21,331 nucleotides of DNA from UBA4744 sp035282865 (GTDB taxonomy: Bacteria; Actinomycetota; Acidimicrobiia; Spongiisociales; UBA4744). The position numbers and the translations under genes were made by a program. How positions within the stretch are numbered: position 1 is the first letter of the stretch; each line of letters starts with the position of its first letter. The stretch is taken from assembly GCA_035282865.1 (NCBI GenBank), contig DATEVB010000119.1, positions 1 to 21,331 of the forward strand, given 5' to 3'. Positions 13,098 through 21,331 of this stretch are shown one piece after another. Below the pieces are notes generated by a model, which did not search any database, was not told the DNA's origin, and worked only from the letters and a program-made list of their open reading frames with translations.

Positions 13098-15644
13098 TCA
13101 ACTGCGGTTCAGATAGGCGCTCAGCCGGTTCGACTCCCGCTTGGCCAGACCCTCGGCGACGTCCAGTCGCTCGAGGGCCTGGGCGATCGCTTTGTCGCTG
13201 TGGGGCACCTCGTGGGTCGCCAGGAAAGCCCGCACATCGTCGGCCCTGTTGTGCCGGGTCCAGATCGTCTCGACGGCCCGTTTGAGGATCATCGGCGGGA
13301 ACAGCTCGAGAAGGCGGTCCCAGTTGATCTTGATGAGCTCCCAGGCCAGGTCGCCGTTGGTTTCGCCGGCCAACAGGCGGCCGACCACCATCGGTCCGTT
13401 CGAGGTCCGGATACGGCCGTCGAGCGTCATTGTGAACGTCTCCTCGGCCAGACCCGGTAGAGGGAATTCCGCCAGGGAGTACATGAACCTGTCCTCGGCT
13501 TGGGGGTCGGTGGCGTGCTGGTACCTTTCGTAGAACCGTTGATAGTCGGCTTCGGTTCCAGCCGAGGCGGTGATGTAGACGGCCGCCACCGCCACGTCGG
13601 GATCGACCGACTCGGGTGATTCGAGCAACCGGTCGACGATCCGGCGGGCCTGCTCCCGGGCGTGGCCCTGCTTGCCCGTTGTGCCGAGGGCCCGGAGCAG
13701 GGTGCCGCGCAGCTTGCGGGTGAGGTCATCCTCCCCTTCCTCGGGCGCCCAACCGAGCAGTTCGGCGGCAGGCTCGATGAGGCCGCGTACCCATCCTTCG
13801 AATGCCGGCCGCAATTCGGGCCGCACGATGCGGTGCAACCGGTCGAGGGTCCCGGCGAGCAGCCCCCACACGGCCGCTTCGGTCTCGCCCTGATAGCGGG
13901 AGGCAAGGTCCAGGTAGGTACCCGAGTCGACCCGGCCCGCCTTCACCTGAGCCCAAGAGTCGTCGAGCAGCGTGTACCGCTCCAAGGGATCGAGCTGGTC
14001 GAGACGTGCGACCAGGCCGTCCATCAACTCGGGCGTGTACCGGACCCGGAAGAAGCCGTTTCCACCGGCGTTGGCCACCGCCCATTCGACGGGACCATGC
14101 GCCCGGACCTCCTCGGGGGTGGCTCCGACGATGGCGGTCGTGGTTTCCTCGGTTGCACCGTCGCTGATGCGGACTACCAGCGGCACGTGCCATTCACCGC
14201 CAGCCACCTGGGGCAGATAACCGAACCGTCGCTGCTCGACCAGCAGACCGTCACCATCCGGAGAATGGGAGATCTCGACCTCGGGAAAGCCACCCTGGAA
14301 GATCCACGAGTTCATCATCGCTCCGACCGGTTGACCGGACGCCTGCTCCAACGCTGCCCACAGATCGTGCGTCTCGGTGTTGCCGTGCTCGTGGGCTCGC
14401 AGATAGTCCCCGACTCCCCGCCGGAAGGTCTCTTCGCCGAGGAACTGCTGCAACATCCGGAGCAGCGCCGATCCCTTCTGATAGGTCAATGAATCGAACA
14501 TCTGGTCCGCTTCATCCGGGGCGTCCACGTCGAACTCGACGGGACGGGTCGTGGCCAGAGCATCGGTGTCGAGGGCGTACCCCCGGGAGGGGGCGAACTC
14601 CAACCACGTCTTCCATTCAGGTCGAAAAGAATCCGAGGCCAGCATCTCCATGAAGGTGGCGAACGCTTCGTTCAACCAGATGCCGTTCCACCATTTCATG
14701 GTGACCAGGTCGCCGAACCACATGTGGGCCAGCTCGTGGGCGATCACCGAGCTGACTCGCTCCAATTCCACCTGGCGGGCGACCTGGGGATCGACCAGAA
14801 CGGCGTTCTCACGGAAGGTGACCGCCCCGAGGTTCTCCATCGCCCCGAAGGAGAAATCGGGTATGGCAATGAAGTCCATCTTGTCGCCGGGGTAGGGGAT
14901 GGCGTAGTAGTCGGCCAGCCAGTGGAGGAAATGGGCGCCGGCTTCGAGGGCAAACCCGGTCAGGTGGCCCTTGCCGGGTGCGTGCACGACCCGCAGCGGG
15001 ATACCGTCCACGTCGACGGGGTCGGTAGCTTCGAGCGGGCCGACCACAAAGGCGACCAGATAGGTCGACATCTTCATCGTGTCGGCGTAGCGGACCGCAA
15101 CTTTGCCGTTGCCGGCTGGCTGTCGGTCGATCTGGCGGTTGTTGGAGACGGCGAGCAGATCGGCGTCGACCACCAGCGTGATGGCAAACACCGCCTTGAA
15201 ATCGGGTTCGTCCCAGCACGGGAAGGCGCGGCGGGCGTCGGTAGCCTCGAACTGGGTGGTGGCGATGGCCCGTTCATTGCCTTCGTTGTCGATGAAGGTG
15301 CTCCGGTAGAACCCGCGCAGCTTGTCGTTGAGGATGCCCTCAAACGCGATGGAGAGACTCCAATCGCCGGGGGCGGCCTCATCCGCCAGCACCAGCCGGG
15401 CCCGTTCCTCTTCCTTCTCGAAAGTGACCGTGACCGATCGGGTCTGCCCCCGGGCGTTGGTGAGTGCGATCTCGCCGAATTCCAGTTCGAGGGCGTTGAG
15501 GACGATCTCGTCGGTTGCTTCCTCGATCGTGATGGCAATGTCTACCCGGCCCGTGAAGGTCGCCCGCTCGAGGTCGGGTTCGATGGTGAGGTCGTAGCGG
15601 TGCGGGACCACGTGTCGGGGAAGGCGGTAGCGGCTTTCGGTCAC
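13098..15644 (-). CDS. pepN: Aminopeptidase N (M1 family zinc metallopeptidase)
   Basis: An 848-residue M1 aminopeptidase, which removes N-terminal residues from peptides in the cytoplasm. The exopeptidase motif is FGAMENLGA near residue 268 and the zinc site is VIAHELAHMWFGDL near 303. The third ligand Glu is in WLNEAFATF, 18 residues after HELAH. The N-terminal beta domain (TESRYRLPRHVVPHRYDLTI) and a long C-terminal ERAP1-like helical domain (from about 540) are both present, and length fits the actinobacterial PepN group. I chose GTG at 15644 because AAGGAG lies five bases upstream; an ATG at 15695 would overlap the divergent PAP2 promoter region. Confidence 0.93.
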   Translation of the reverse strand: MTESRYRLPRHVVPHRYDLTIEPDLERATFTGRVDIAITIEEATDEIVLNALELEFGEIALTNARGQTRSVTVTFEKEEERARLVLADEAAPGDWSLSIAFEGILNDKLRGFYRSTFIDNEGNERAIATTQFEATDARRAFPCWDEPDFKAVFAITLVVDADLLAVSNNRQIDRQPAGNGKVAVRYADTMKMSTYLVAFVVGPLEATDPVDVDGIPLRVVHAPGKGHLTGFALEAGAHFLHWLADYYAIPYPGDKMDFIAIPDFSFGAMENLGAVTFRENAVLVDPQVARQVELERVSSVIAHELAHMWFGDLVTMKWWNGIWLNEAFATFMEMLASDSFRPEWKTWLEFAPSRGYALDTDALATTRPVEFDVDAPDEADQMFDSLTYQKGSALLRMLQQFLGEETFRRGVGDYLRAHEHGNTETHDLWAALEQASGQPVGAMMNSWIFQGGFPEVEISHSPDGDGLLVEQRRFGYLPQVAGGEWHVPLVVRISDGATEETTTAIVGATPEEVRAHGPVEWAVANAGGNGFFRVRYTPELMDGLVARLDQLDPLERYTLLDDSWAQVKAGRVDSGTYLDLASRYQGETEAAVWGLLAGTLDRLHRIVRPELRPAFEGWVRGLIEPAAELLGWAPEEGEDDLTRKLRGTLLRALGTTGKQGHAREQARRIVDRLLESPESVDPDVAVAAVYITASAGTEADYQRFYERYQHATDPQAEDRFMYSLAEFPLPGLAEETFTMTLDGRIRTSNGPMVVGRLLAGETNGDLAWELIKINWDRLLELFPPMILKRAVETIWTRHNRADDVRAFLATHEVPHSDKAIAQALERLDVAEGLAKRESNRLSAYLNRS

Positions 15645-15728
15645 TTCGGCTCCTTGGTTTCGCAACCTGCCGATGGTAACGCCTTGGTGGAGCACGGTTT
15701 CCGGTATCGTGCCGGCTGAGGAGGAAGC

Positions 15729-16640
15729 ATGGAGCGAGTGCTCGATTGGGGCATCGAAGTCGTCCTGTGGTTCCAGCAGGCCAGCCCACAGCTCGATGCC
15801 GTGTTCGCGGCGTTCACTTTCCTCGGCGACGAAGAGTTCTTTCTCATCGCCCTCCCGCTGATCTATTGGAGCATCGACCGGGCAGTTGGGGTGCGGTTGA
15901 TGGTGGTGTTCCTACTGTCCGGTCTAGTCAACCAGGTGGCCAAACACCTGGCGGTACAACCCCGGCCCTACCAGTACGACTCGCGGGTCGTGCAGATCGT
16001 TGGTGAGGACGGGTTTGGCATACCGAGCGGTCACACGCAGAGCGCGGTGGTGGTGTGGGGGGTTCTCGGGTCGGTGGTGCGGAAGAAATGGTTCTGGGTC
16101 TTAGCTGGGGTGCTGATGGTGCTGATTCCCGTGTCACGGGTCTATCTAGGCGTGCACTTCCCGACCGATGTGCTGGGCGGGTACGTGCTGGGCGCCCTGG
16201 TGTTGTGGCTGTGGTTGCGGTACGGGGTTCGACTCGAGCAGTGGTTCTTCGAGCAGGAGACCATCCACCAGTTGATCTTGATTGTGGCCGTGCCGGCGCT
16301 GGCCATGGCCGTCTGGCCGACCGAGGACATGGTTACCGGGGGCGGCACGATGGTCGGACTCGGCGCCGGGCTGGTGCTGGAACGCCGCCTGGTCGGATTC
16401 GACGTGGCGGGTACGCTGCTGCAACGAGCGGTCCGGTTTCTGGTGGGGATAGCCGTCCTGGCCGGACTCTGGCTGGGACTCCGGGCGTTGTTCGACGGTC
16501 GGGAACCCGCCATCATCTTGAGGCTGGTCCGGTATTCCCTGGTGGGGTTTTGGGGGGTGATCGGTGCCCCTTGGATGTTCGTGAAGCTGGGTCTGGCGCA
16601 GCGAGAAGCAGAGTTCCAACCCAAGCCGATCACCTGGTGA
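15729..16640 (+). CDS. PAP2-family lipid phosphatase
   Basis: A 303-residue membrane protein with about eight hydrophobic segments. The three phosphatase motifs are in order: KHLAVQPRP (KxxxxxxRP), IPSGHTQS (PSGH) and SRVYLGVHFPTDVLGG (SRxxxxxH). It is expected to remove phosphate from a lipid or isoprenoid pyrophosphate at the membrane surface. Undecaprenyl-pyrophosphate or phosphatidic acid is typical, but substrate is not readable. The C-terminal half has four extra helices of unknown role. AGGAGG at 15719-15724 precedes the ATG. It is divergent from the aminopeptidase gene and convergent with the broken secernin gene, nine bases away. Confidence 0.9.
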   Translation: MERVLDWGIEVVLWFQQASPQLDAVFAAFTFLGDEEFFLIALPLIYWSIDRAVGVRLMVVFLLSGLVNQVAKHLAVQPRPYQYDSRVVQIVGEDGFGIPSGHTQSAVVVWGVLGSVVRKKWFWVLAGVLMVLIPVSRVYLGVHFPTDVLGGYVLGALVLWLWLRYGVRLEQWFFEQETIHQLILIVAVPALAMAVWPTEDMVTGGGTMVGLGAGLVLERRLVGFDVAGTLLQRAVRFLVGIAVLAGLWLGLRALFDGREPAIILRLVRYSLVGFWGVIGAPWMFVKLGLAQREAEFQPKPITW

Positions 16641-16649
16641 GTCTTCGGT

Positions 16650-17240
16650 TTACGCCAGACCGGCGCGCTGGTTCCGGGCCTGCCAATAGCGGCGCACATA
16701 CCAGGGCCTGGTATCGGGAGTGTGCCGCTGGACGGCCCCGGTCCAGGCGCGAACCAGCCGATCGGCCTGGTCGAAAGCGTCAGACGGGTCGGGTGGATCG
16801 GCCAGCCATGTCCGCTCCACCTCGTCACGCTGGGGAGTGAACAGGGGATAGAGACCGGCCGGGTGCATTACCGCCCGGCGGTGGAGTCGCTCGTGACGCC
16901 ACCATACGGTCTGCGGATCGTAAGCATCGGTCGGGTCGGGTCCCAGGTCGAGTGGTTGGTCTACCCGAACCGGCTTGAAGAGCGAGGTGCACGGGGCGGC
17001 GGTGGCCGTTACCCAATGGCGGGCCGACCCGGGTGACAGCTCCGCTACCCACGAAGCGGTGGTCTGTGATCCGGTCGCAACTCCGCCGCCGTGCATGCAC
17101 GGAGCAGCCATGGCCCCGTTCAGCAAGGAGTAGTCGGGTTCGATGCCGCCGCCGTGGTCCCTCAGGATGGCCATCAGGTCGCCGGGGTCGGCCGCTCGCC
17201 CTGCCCCGGCCTGGGTGTGAGGGGCTGGCGGGTTCGGCAC
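16650..17240 (-). pseudogene. Secernin-like (C69) peptidase, C-terminal part of a broken gene
   Basis: This frame encodes the C-terminal half of a secernin-like protein: DLMAILRDHGGGIEP, the segment ATGSQTTASWVAELSPG, and WVTATAAPCTSLFKPVRV, which match conserved secernin regions as I recall them. It ends with TAA 16650-16652. It is in a different frame from the N-terminal half at 17174-17835 and overlaps it, so one indel lies roughly in 17180-17240, a GC-rich stretch. If the piece were translated alone, a GTG at 17240 would be the start, but no binding site supports this. Confidence 0.7.
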
Positions 17241-17835
17241 CTGGAAACGCGGGTCTTCAGGAAATCGGAATGCTCATCGGCGAACCCGGAGATGGTCAAC
17301 CCGTTGGAAATACTGCGGGCGCCACCGCTGACTCGTTCCTGTTCCCACAATGCACCGGCGGTTTCCAGGACGAATGCCTGGCGGGGGTCGGCGATCAGAA
17401 AGCTGTTGTGGTAGGTGAAGTTCCGGTCCTCGTGACCGCAACCCCCACCCTGGCCGTGTTGTTCGAGAAGAGAGGTGATGACGCGGACTGCCTCGGCTGC
17501 CGTGGCGGCCCGCTCCAGGGCCAGCCGGAGAAGATCCATGCCGGTGAGCCCCGTCCTGGCGTACGGTTGGTCGGTGAAGACGGCTTCATTGCCGATCACC
17601 ACCCCGTGTTCGTTGGCGCCCATCTCGGCGCCCCACATCCAGAACGGGCGGCTCAGCAACACCGCATGAGTCTCGGGCACCTGCGGGATGCTGATCCGGG
17701 TGCACTGCACCGTCGAATCTGCCGGGTGGGCGCGGGGGGGTTGCCACTCCAGCAGCTGCGCCTCGTTGGGGTCGCGGTCGGAGTTCTTGGCGAACATGAC
17801 CCGTCCCGGCTCGACGACCACCATCGTGTCGCAAT
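17174..17835 (-). pseudogene. Secernin-like (C69) peptidase, N-terminal part of a broken gene
   Basis: The frame reads CDTMVVVEPGRVMFAKNSDR at its start, the hallmark of secernins, in which the Cys after the initiator Met is the nucleophile. It continues with DPNEAQLLEW, MWGAEMGANEHGVVIGNEAV, LLRLALERAATAAEAV and NSFLIADPRQAFVLETAGAL, all family-like. It then runs into a frameshift and a stop at 17174. The expected start codon is damaged: the bases before TGC (17831-17833) read AT, not ATG, as if one G were missing. The next ATG (17824) would lose the nucleophile. With the C-terminal piece the gene spans about 395 codons, the usual size. Two single-base errors in the assembly would also explain this. 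Confidence 0.7.
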
Positions 17836-18160
17836 GTTTCCGAGCCTACGCTCAGCAAGAAGCATCAGTTGCCGGCGGGAGACGAACGCCTTCATCGTCG
17901 CGTAGCCTTGCCGCACAGCTTGGTCTCAGGAATCCGACGAAGTCCGCCGGCACTTCGAAGGAAGCGCACCATCGAGTGCGACGACGGCCGTACCGCTGGT
18001 CGAGGTTTCGGAGCGACGGCACGCCCTTTCTCGTCGGGTCTGCCCTTTCAACACTGTCCGGACCGCCTCACCCGGTCGATACGCCGACCGTCGGTATCCG
18101 CCGGGCCGAAGGTCGCTCCAGGTAGATCCAATCCGGGGGCGAGCTATCTAACCTCGCGGT
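17836..18160. other. Intergenic region with no recognisable gene
   Basis: This 325-base region lies between two divergent genes. I find no convincing coding frame, RNA gene or long repeat. A possible -10 box (TAGGCT on the reverse strand) lies seven bases before the damaged start of the secernin gene, which would fit a leaderless start. Confidence 0.5.
18149..18154 (+). promoter_or_regulatory. -10 box for a leaderless EEP-family transcript
   Basis: TAACCT lies six bases before the GTG start at 18161, and no Shine-Dalgarno sequence is present. This is consistent with leaderless transcription. Confidence 0.45.
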
Positions 18161-19150
18161 GTGGCCATCGAGGAAACCGACCAGCGCTCCAAGGGCGATC
18201 AGGATGCCGGGAGGCGCTCCCTGCGGGGGGCCGGCTTGGTTGTTGGGAGTGGATTCCTGGCTGCGACCATCCTCGGGTTCCTGGGCCGCCTTTGGTGGCC
18301 GCTCGACCTCGCATCACACTTTCGACCCCACTACGCAGTCGGGTTGGTGGTTGCAGCCGGTCTGTTGGCGGTGGCCCGTTCCTGGTGGCCGTTCGGGGTA
18401 GCGGTGGCGGGGGTTCTGGTCAACGCCGCATTGGTCCTTCCCTTTTACCTCGGATCACCGGCCCCGCCTGCCCCCGACTCTCCTACCTTGCGCATCCTCA
18501 TCTTCAACGTGACCGCGCACAACGAACGAACCGATGAGGTGATCGAGCTTTTCGAGACGAGCGGCGCCGATCTCATCTTCATCTTCGAGGGCGGCCCACA
18601 GTGGGAAGAAGCAATTATCCGGTCTGAGCTTTCCTACGATCTCTCGCCGGGCCTACGCACTGCCTTCAGCTTCGGTAATGCGGTCCTGGTCCGGCATGGG
18701 CTCGAGGTGGAACTTCGTGGCGTTCGGGTAGGTCCGAACACCCCCCGGGCCCGGGAACTCGACATGGCCATGGGGGAGGTTCCGATCCGTATCCTCGTCG
18801 TACACCCCCCGTCACCCACCTCCGGTCGGAAGGCCACTTCCCGAGACGAGCAACTGGCCGGCGTGGTGGAATGGGCCGCCGGCCAGGACCGACCTGTGAT
18901 CGTGGTAGGCGACCTCAATGTTTCTCCCTGGTCGCATGCCTACCGACCGCTGGCCGATTCCGACTTGGTCAACTCGTTGGAGGGTTTTGGCCCGCAAGCA
19001 TCATGGCCGGCCGTCCTCGGTCCCTTTGGAGTACCCATCGACCACCTCCTTCACAGCGCTGAGCTGACGACGATCGAGCGGGAGGTTGGTCCAAGTCTCG
19101 GGTCTGAGCACCGTTCGGTGTTAATCACGTTGGCGAAAGCAGCGGGGTGA
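18161..19150 (+). CDS. Endonuclease/exonuclease/phosphatase-family protein with N-terminal membrane helices
   Basis: A 329-residue protein. The first about 105 residues hold three hydrophobic segments (GLVVGSGFLAATILGFLGRL, YAVGLVVAAGLLAVA, FGVAVAGVLVNAALVLPFYL). The catalytic domain follows: LRILIFNVTAHN, the metal-binding Glu in FIFEGGPQWE, HPPSPTSG, VIVVGDLNVSPWSHAYR, PIDHLLHSAEL and GSEHRSVLI. This order is that of the EEP superfamily found in membrane-anchored proteins of bacteria, where the target may be a nucleic acid or a phosphoester such as a lipid. The exact substrate is unknown. The GTG start is supported by the leaderless -10 box. It is convergent with the gnd gene, which ends 12 bases away. 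Confidence 0.85.
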   Translation: MAIEETDQRSKGDQDAGRRSLRGAGLVVGSGFLAATILGFLGRLWWPLDLASHFRPHYAVGLVVAAGLLAVARSWWPFGVAVAGVLVNAALVLPFYLGSPAPPAPDSPTLRILIFNVTAHNERTDEVIELFETSGADLIFIFEGGPQWEEAIIRSELSYDLSPGLRTAFSFGNAVLVRHGLEVELRGVRVGPNTPRARELDMAMGEVPIRILVVHPPSPTSGRKATSRDEQLAGVVEWAAGQDRPVIVVGDLNVSPWSHAYRPLADSDLVNSLEGFGPQASWPAVLGPFGVPIDHLLHSAELTTIEREVGPSLGSEHRSVLITLAKAAG

Positions 19151-19161
19151 GGCGGGGAAGG

Positions 19162-20667
19162 TCACGCCTGGTAGGTTCCGGCGGTGGTGTCGCCACCCTT
19201 CCCCGTCCAGTTGGTGTGGAAGAACTCGCCCCGCGGGCGATCGGTCCGCTCGTAGGTGTGGGCGCCGAAGTAGTCGCGCTGGGCCTGGATCAAGTTGGCG
19301 GGCAACCGGCCTGAGCGGTAGGAGTCGTAGAAGGCCAGCGCCGTTGAGTAGGCAGGTACCGGGATGCCGATCCGGACCGCCTGACGGACCACGGCTCGCA
19401 GCCCCTTCTCCGACTCGGCTAGAGCTCGCATGAAGAACTGATCGAGCATCAGGTTGGTCAAGCCCGGATCGTTTGTGAAGGCGGACGCGATGTCGTCGAG
19501 GAACGCAGCCCGGATGATGCACCCCTCCCGCCACAGCGAAGCAACCCTCCCATAATCCAGATCCCATCCGTACTCGTCGGCGGCGGCTCGCAGCAGCATG
19601 AACCCCTGGGCGTAGGAAATGATCTTCGAGGCGTAGACGGCCTGCTGCAGCTTCTCAATCCAGATCGCCCGTTTGTGGGTGGCGATCTCCTGGCGGGTCT
19701 CGGGCGGGGTGGCGGGGGCGAGGCCTTCCAGGACATCGCCGCGCGGTCCTGCCAGCCTGCCGGAGGCGGCGATTCGCTCGTCCTTCAAGGCCGAGACGAT
19801 CCGGGCAAATACGGCTTCGGCGACCAGGGTGGTCGGCATGCCCAAATCCAGGGCGGACATGGCGGTCCACTTCCCGGTCCCTTTCTGACCGGCGGCATCG
19901 AGAATCGACTCGACTTGCGGAGATCCCTCCTCATCGCGAAAAGCGAGGATGTCGGCGGTGATGTCAATCAGATACGAGTCCAGCACGCCTTCACCCCACT
20001 GCCGGAAGACCTTCGCCATCTCGTCGTGGGATAGGTTGACGCCGTCCTTCAGGAAGTGGTAGGCCTCAGCTATCACCTGCATATCCCCGTATTCGATGCC
20101 GTTGTGGACCATCTTCACGTAATGTCCGGCCCCGTCCGGGCCCACCCAGTCGCAGCACGGGGTGCCGTCACCGACCCGGGCGGCAATGGCCTGAAACATG
20201 TCCCGCAAGTGCGGCCAGGCGGCCCGGCTACCGCCGGGCATGATCGACGGCCCGTATCGGGCGCCTTCCTCGCCGCCCGAGATTCCCGTCCCCACATAGA
20301 GCAGCCCGGCGGCTTCCACCCGGGCGGTGCGCCGGACGGTATCGGTGAACTGCGAGTTACCTCCGTCGATGATGATGTCGCCGACGTCGAGCATCGGCAG
20401 CAGCTGGTCGATGACCGCATCGACCGCGGAGCCGGCCTGGACCATGAGCATCACCTTGCGGGGACGCTCGAGCACGGCAACCAGCTCTTCGAGCGAGCCG
20501 GTTCCGATGACCCGGGTGGTCCGGGCCGGGCCCGACAGGAAATCATCGACCCTGGAGGTCGTCCGGTTGAACACAGCCACCGTGTAACCGTGATCGTCCA
20601 TGTTGAGAACCAGGTTCTGGCCCATTACCGCAAGTCCAATGAGGCCGATATGGGCGGTGGCGGTCAT
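19162..20667 (-). CDS. gnd: 6-phosphogluconate dehydrogenase, decarboxylating
   Basis: A 501-residue enzyme that converts 6-phosphogluconate and NADP+ to ribulose 5-phosphate, CO2 and NADPH in the pentose phosphate pathway. The coenzyme motif is GLIGLAVMGQNLVLNM, with NRTT after the second strand in the NADP-type position. Substrate and catalytic segments are GTGISGGEEGARYGPSIMPGG and GAGHYVKMVHNGIEYGDMQ (catalytic Lys). KGTGKWTAM, SYAQGF and the C-terminal RGEFFHTNWTGKGG also match the family. It is slightly longer than the common 470-480 residues. GAGGAA lies six bases before the ATG at 20667. It appears to be transcribed alone. Confidence 0.95.
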   Translation of the reverse strand: MTATAHIGLIGLAVMGQNLVLNMDDHGYTVAVFNRTTSRVDDFLSGPARTTRVIGTGSLEELVAVLERPRKVMLMVQAGSAVDAVIDQLLPMLDVGDIIIDGGNSQFTDTVRRTARVEAAGLLYVGTGISGGEEGARYGPSIMPGGSRAAWPHLRDMFQAIAARVGDGTPCCDWVGPDGAGHYVKMVHNGIEYGDMQVIAEAYHFLKDGVNLSHDEMAKVFRQWGEGVLDSYLIDITADILAFRDEEGSPQVESILDAAGQKGTGKWTAMSALDLGMPTTLVAEAVFARIVSALKDERIAASGRLAGPRGDVLEGLAPATPPETRQEIATHKRAIWIEKLQQAVYASKIISYAQGFMLLRAAADEYGWDLDYGRVASLWREGCIIRAAFLDDIASAFTNDPGLTNLMLDQFFMRALAESEKGLRAVVRQAVRIGIPVPAYSTALAFYDSYRSGRLPANLIQAQRDYFGAHTYERTDRPRGEFFHTNWTGKGGDTTAGTYQA

Positions 20668-20792
20668 GGGGTTCCTCGCAGGCGCTGGGCTATGTCCCGG
20701 AGGTTACCTCTGTGGATAATGTGGTCCGCGATCTCCAAGTGAGATATTTCTTGGGTGCTTTAGATCGTGAACCAGGAGCCGATACGACGTAG

Positions 20793-21331
20793 ATGACCGT
20801 GTCGCAAGCCCAGGGAGAACGGAGAGACACCGTCTTTGACGGGCGCATCCGGCTGCATGGTGACGCCGCGCCCGAACTCGAGGTGATCGTCGAACTCGAC
20901 GACCGGTTCTTGATACTCGGGCACAGCAGCGGTGAGCTGGGGCGCTGGGAGAAGGACAGTGTCCAGGTTGCTCCCATCGGGCGTGGCTGGTTCGCGTTTG
21001 ATATTGAGGAAGAGCAAGTGACCTTCTTACCGCGCCGGCCCGGCCATTTCGCGGCCGCCACCGTCGATCTGGTGCCGGTCGAAGAGACCAAGAAGGGTAT
21101 GCGACGTAAGGCCCGCGCCAAGAAGCTGAGAGAGGCCGAAGCCCTCACGGCGAATCGCAAGGAACGAAAGCGCCTTCGCCGGGACGAAACATTCCGGGCG
21201 ACCATCGCTCCGACCGAACCCCCCACCGGCCCCGCCCCTCCGGCCGATCCGGTGGGGCCCGTCGATGAACCGGGTTCCATTCCCCACCCGGTTGAACGAG
21301 CCCCGGGGCCGGTCGAGTTGACGCCGGCCCG
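20793..21331 (+). CDS. Hypothetical protein with basic coiled region and Pro-rich tail (partial)
   Basis: The frame opens with ATG 20793 and runs past the end of the window, giving at least 179 residues. Residues about 10-90 look like a beta-rich domain (VFDGRIRLHGD, LEVIVELDDRFLILGHSSGE, GRGWFAFDIEEEQVTFLPRR). A strongly basic, probably helical segment follows at about 108-140 (KKGMRRKARAKKLREAEA, NRKERKRLRRDE), then a Pro-rich disordered tail. I do not recognise a named family; a PH-like fold for the N-terminal domain is a guess. It is divergent from gnd. No clear binding site precedes the ATG. Confidence 0.6.
   Translation, partial: MTVSQAQGERRDTVFDGRIRLHGDAAPELEVIVELDDRFLILGHSSGELGRWEKDSVQVAPIGRGWFAFDIEEEQVTFLPRRPGHFAAATVDLVPVEETKKGMRRKARAKKLREAEALTANRKERKRLRRDETFRATIAPTEPPTGPAPPADPVGPVDEPGSIPHPVERAPGPVELTPA

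Noticed and set aside
14724..15719. 331-codon forward frame opposite the aminopeptidase gene
   Set aside because: It is the antisense shadow of a well-supported M1 aminopeptidase and has no family motif.
20690..21280. Reverse-strand Ser/Arg-rich frame opposite the last gene
   Set aside because: The forward frame has a more natural composition with ordered domains; the reverse one looks like a shadow.

Overview
The window is high-GC, densely packed bacterial chromosome. It has many leaderless-looking start sites (a TANNNT -10 box 6-8 bases before the start codon) and gene families typical of Actinomycetota: an M1 aminopeptidase, an ACAD10-like phosphotransferase, a CysM-like cysteine synthase with TusA and DsrE, and a small BdbC-type DsbB. 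An uncultured Acidimicrobiia-like actinobacterium is my best guess, made from style and gene content only. There is no rRNA, tRNA, CRISPR array, transposase or phage gene.

Layout. 1-850: tail of a YkgB/DoxX-like membrane protein, a degenerate repeat, and a reverse-strand four-helix membrane protein. 850-2810: a sulfur operon (cysteine synthase, TusA, DsrE-like) preceded by a good promoter, a 22-codon leader ORF with three consecutive Cys codons, and a terminator that can be drawn in two exclusive folds. 2961-5504: reverse-strand ABC-2 exporter pair and an NAD-dependent epimerase. 5604-7599: alpha/beta hydrolase and phosphotransferase. 7574-8836: a second leader ORF, rich in Tyr and Phe codons, with a strong intrinsic terminator ahead of a DAHP-synthase-like/chorismate mutase fusion. 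8905-11494: a possible antiporter remnant and an SGNH/MBOAT acyltransfer pair. 11697-12892: a DsbB-like protein and a thioredoxin-fold protein interrupted by an in-frame TGA exactly where the first Cys of a CPYC motif belongs, with a SECIS-like hairpin right after it. 13098-21331: M1 aminopeptidase, PAP2 phosphatase, a broken secernin-like peptidase gene, an endonuclease/exonuclease/phosphatase-family protein, 6-phosphogluconate dehydrogenase and a partial hypothetical gene.

The strongest signals are three. (1) A probable selenoprotein with a U-P-Y-C active site, made from the same unit as its likely DsbB partner. (2) Two independent leader-peptide attenuators within 7 kb, one sensing Cys and one Tyr/Phe, each with near-leaderless geometry. 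(3) A fusion whose DAHP synthase domain has lost several conserved active-site residues while its chorismate mutase residues are intact, which fits control by a Phe/Tyr leader. All structures were folded by hand and all family comparisons are from memory.
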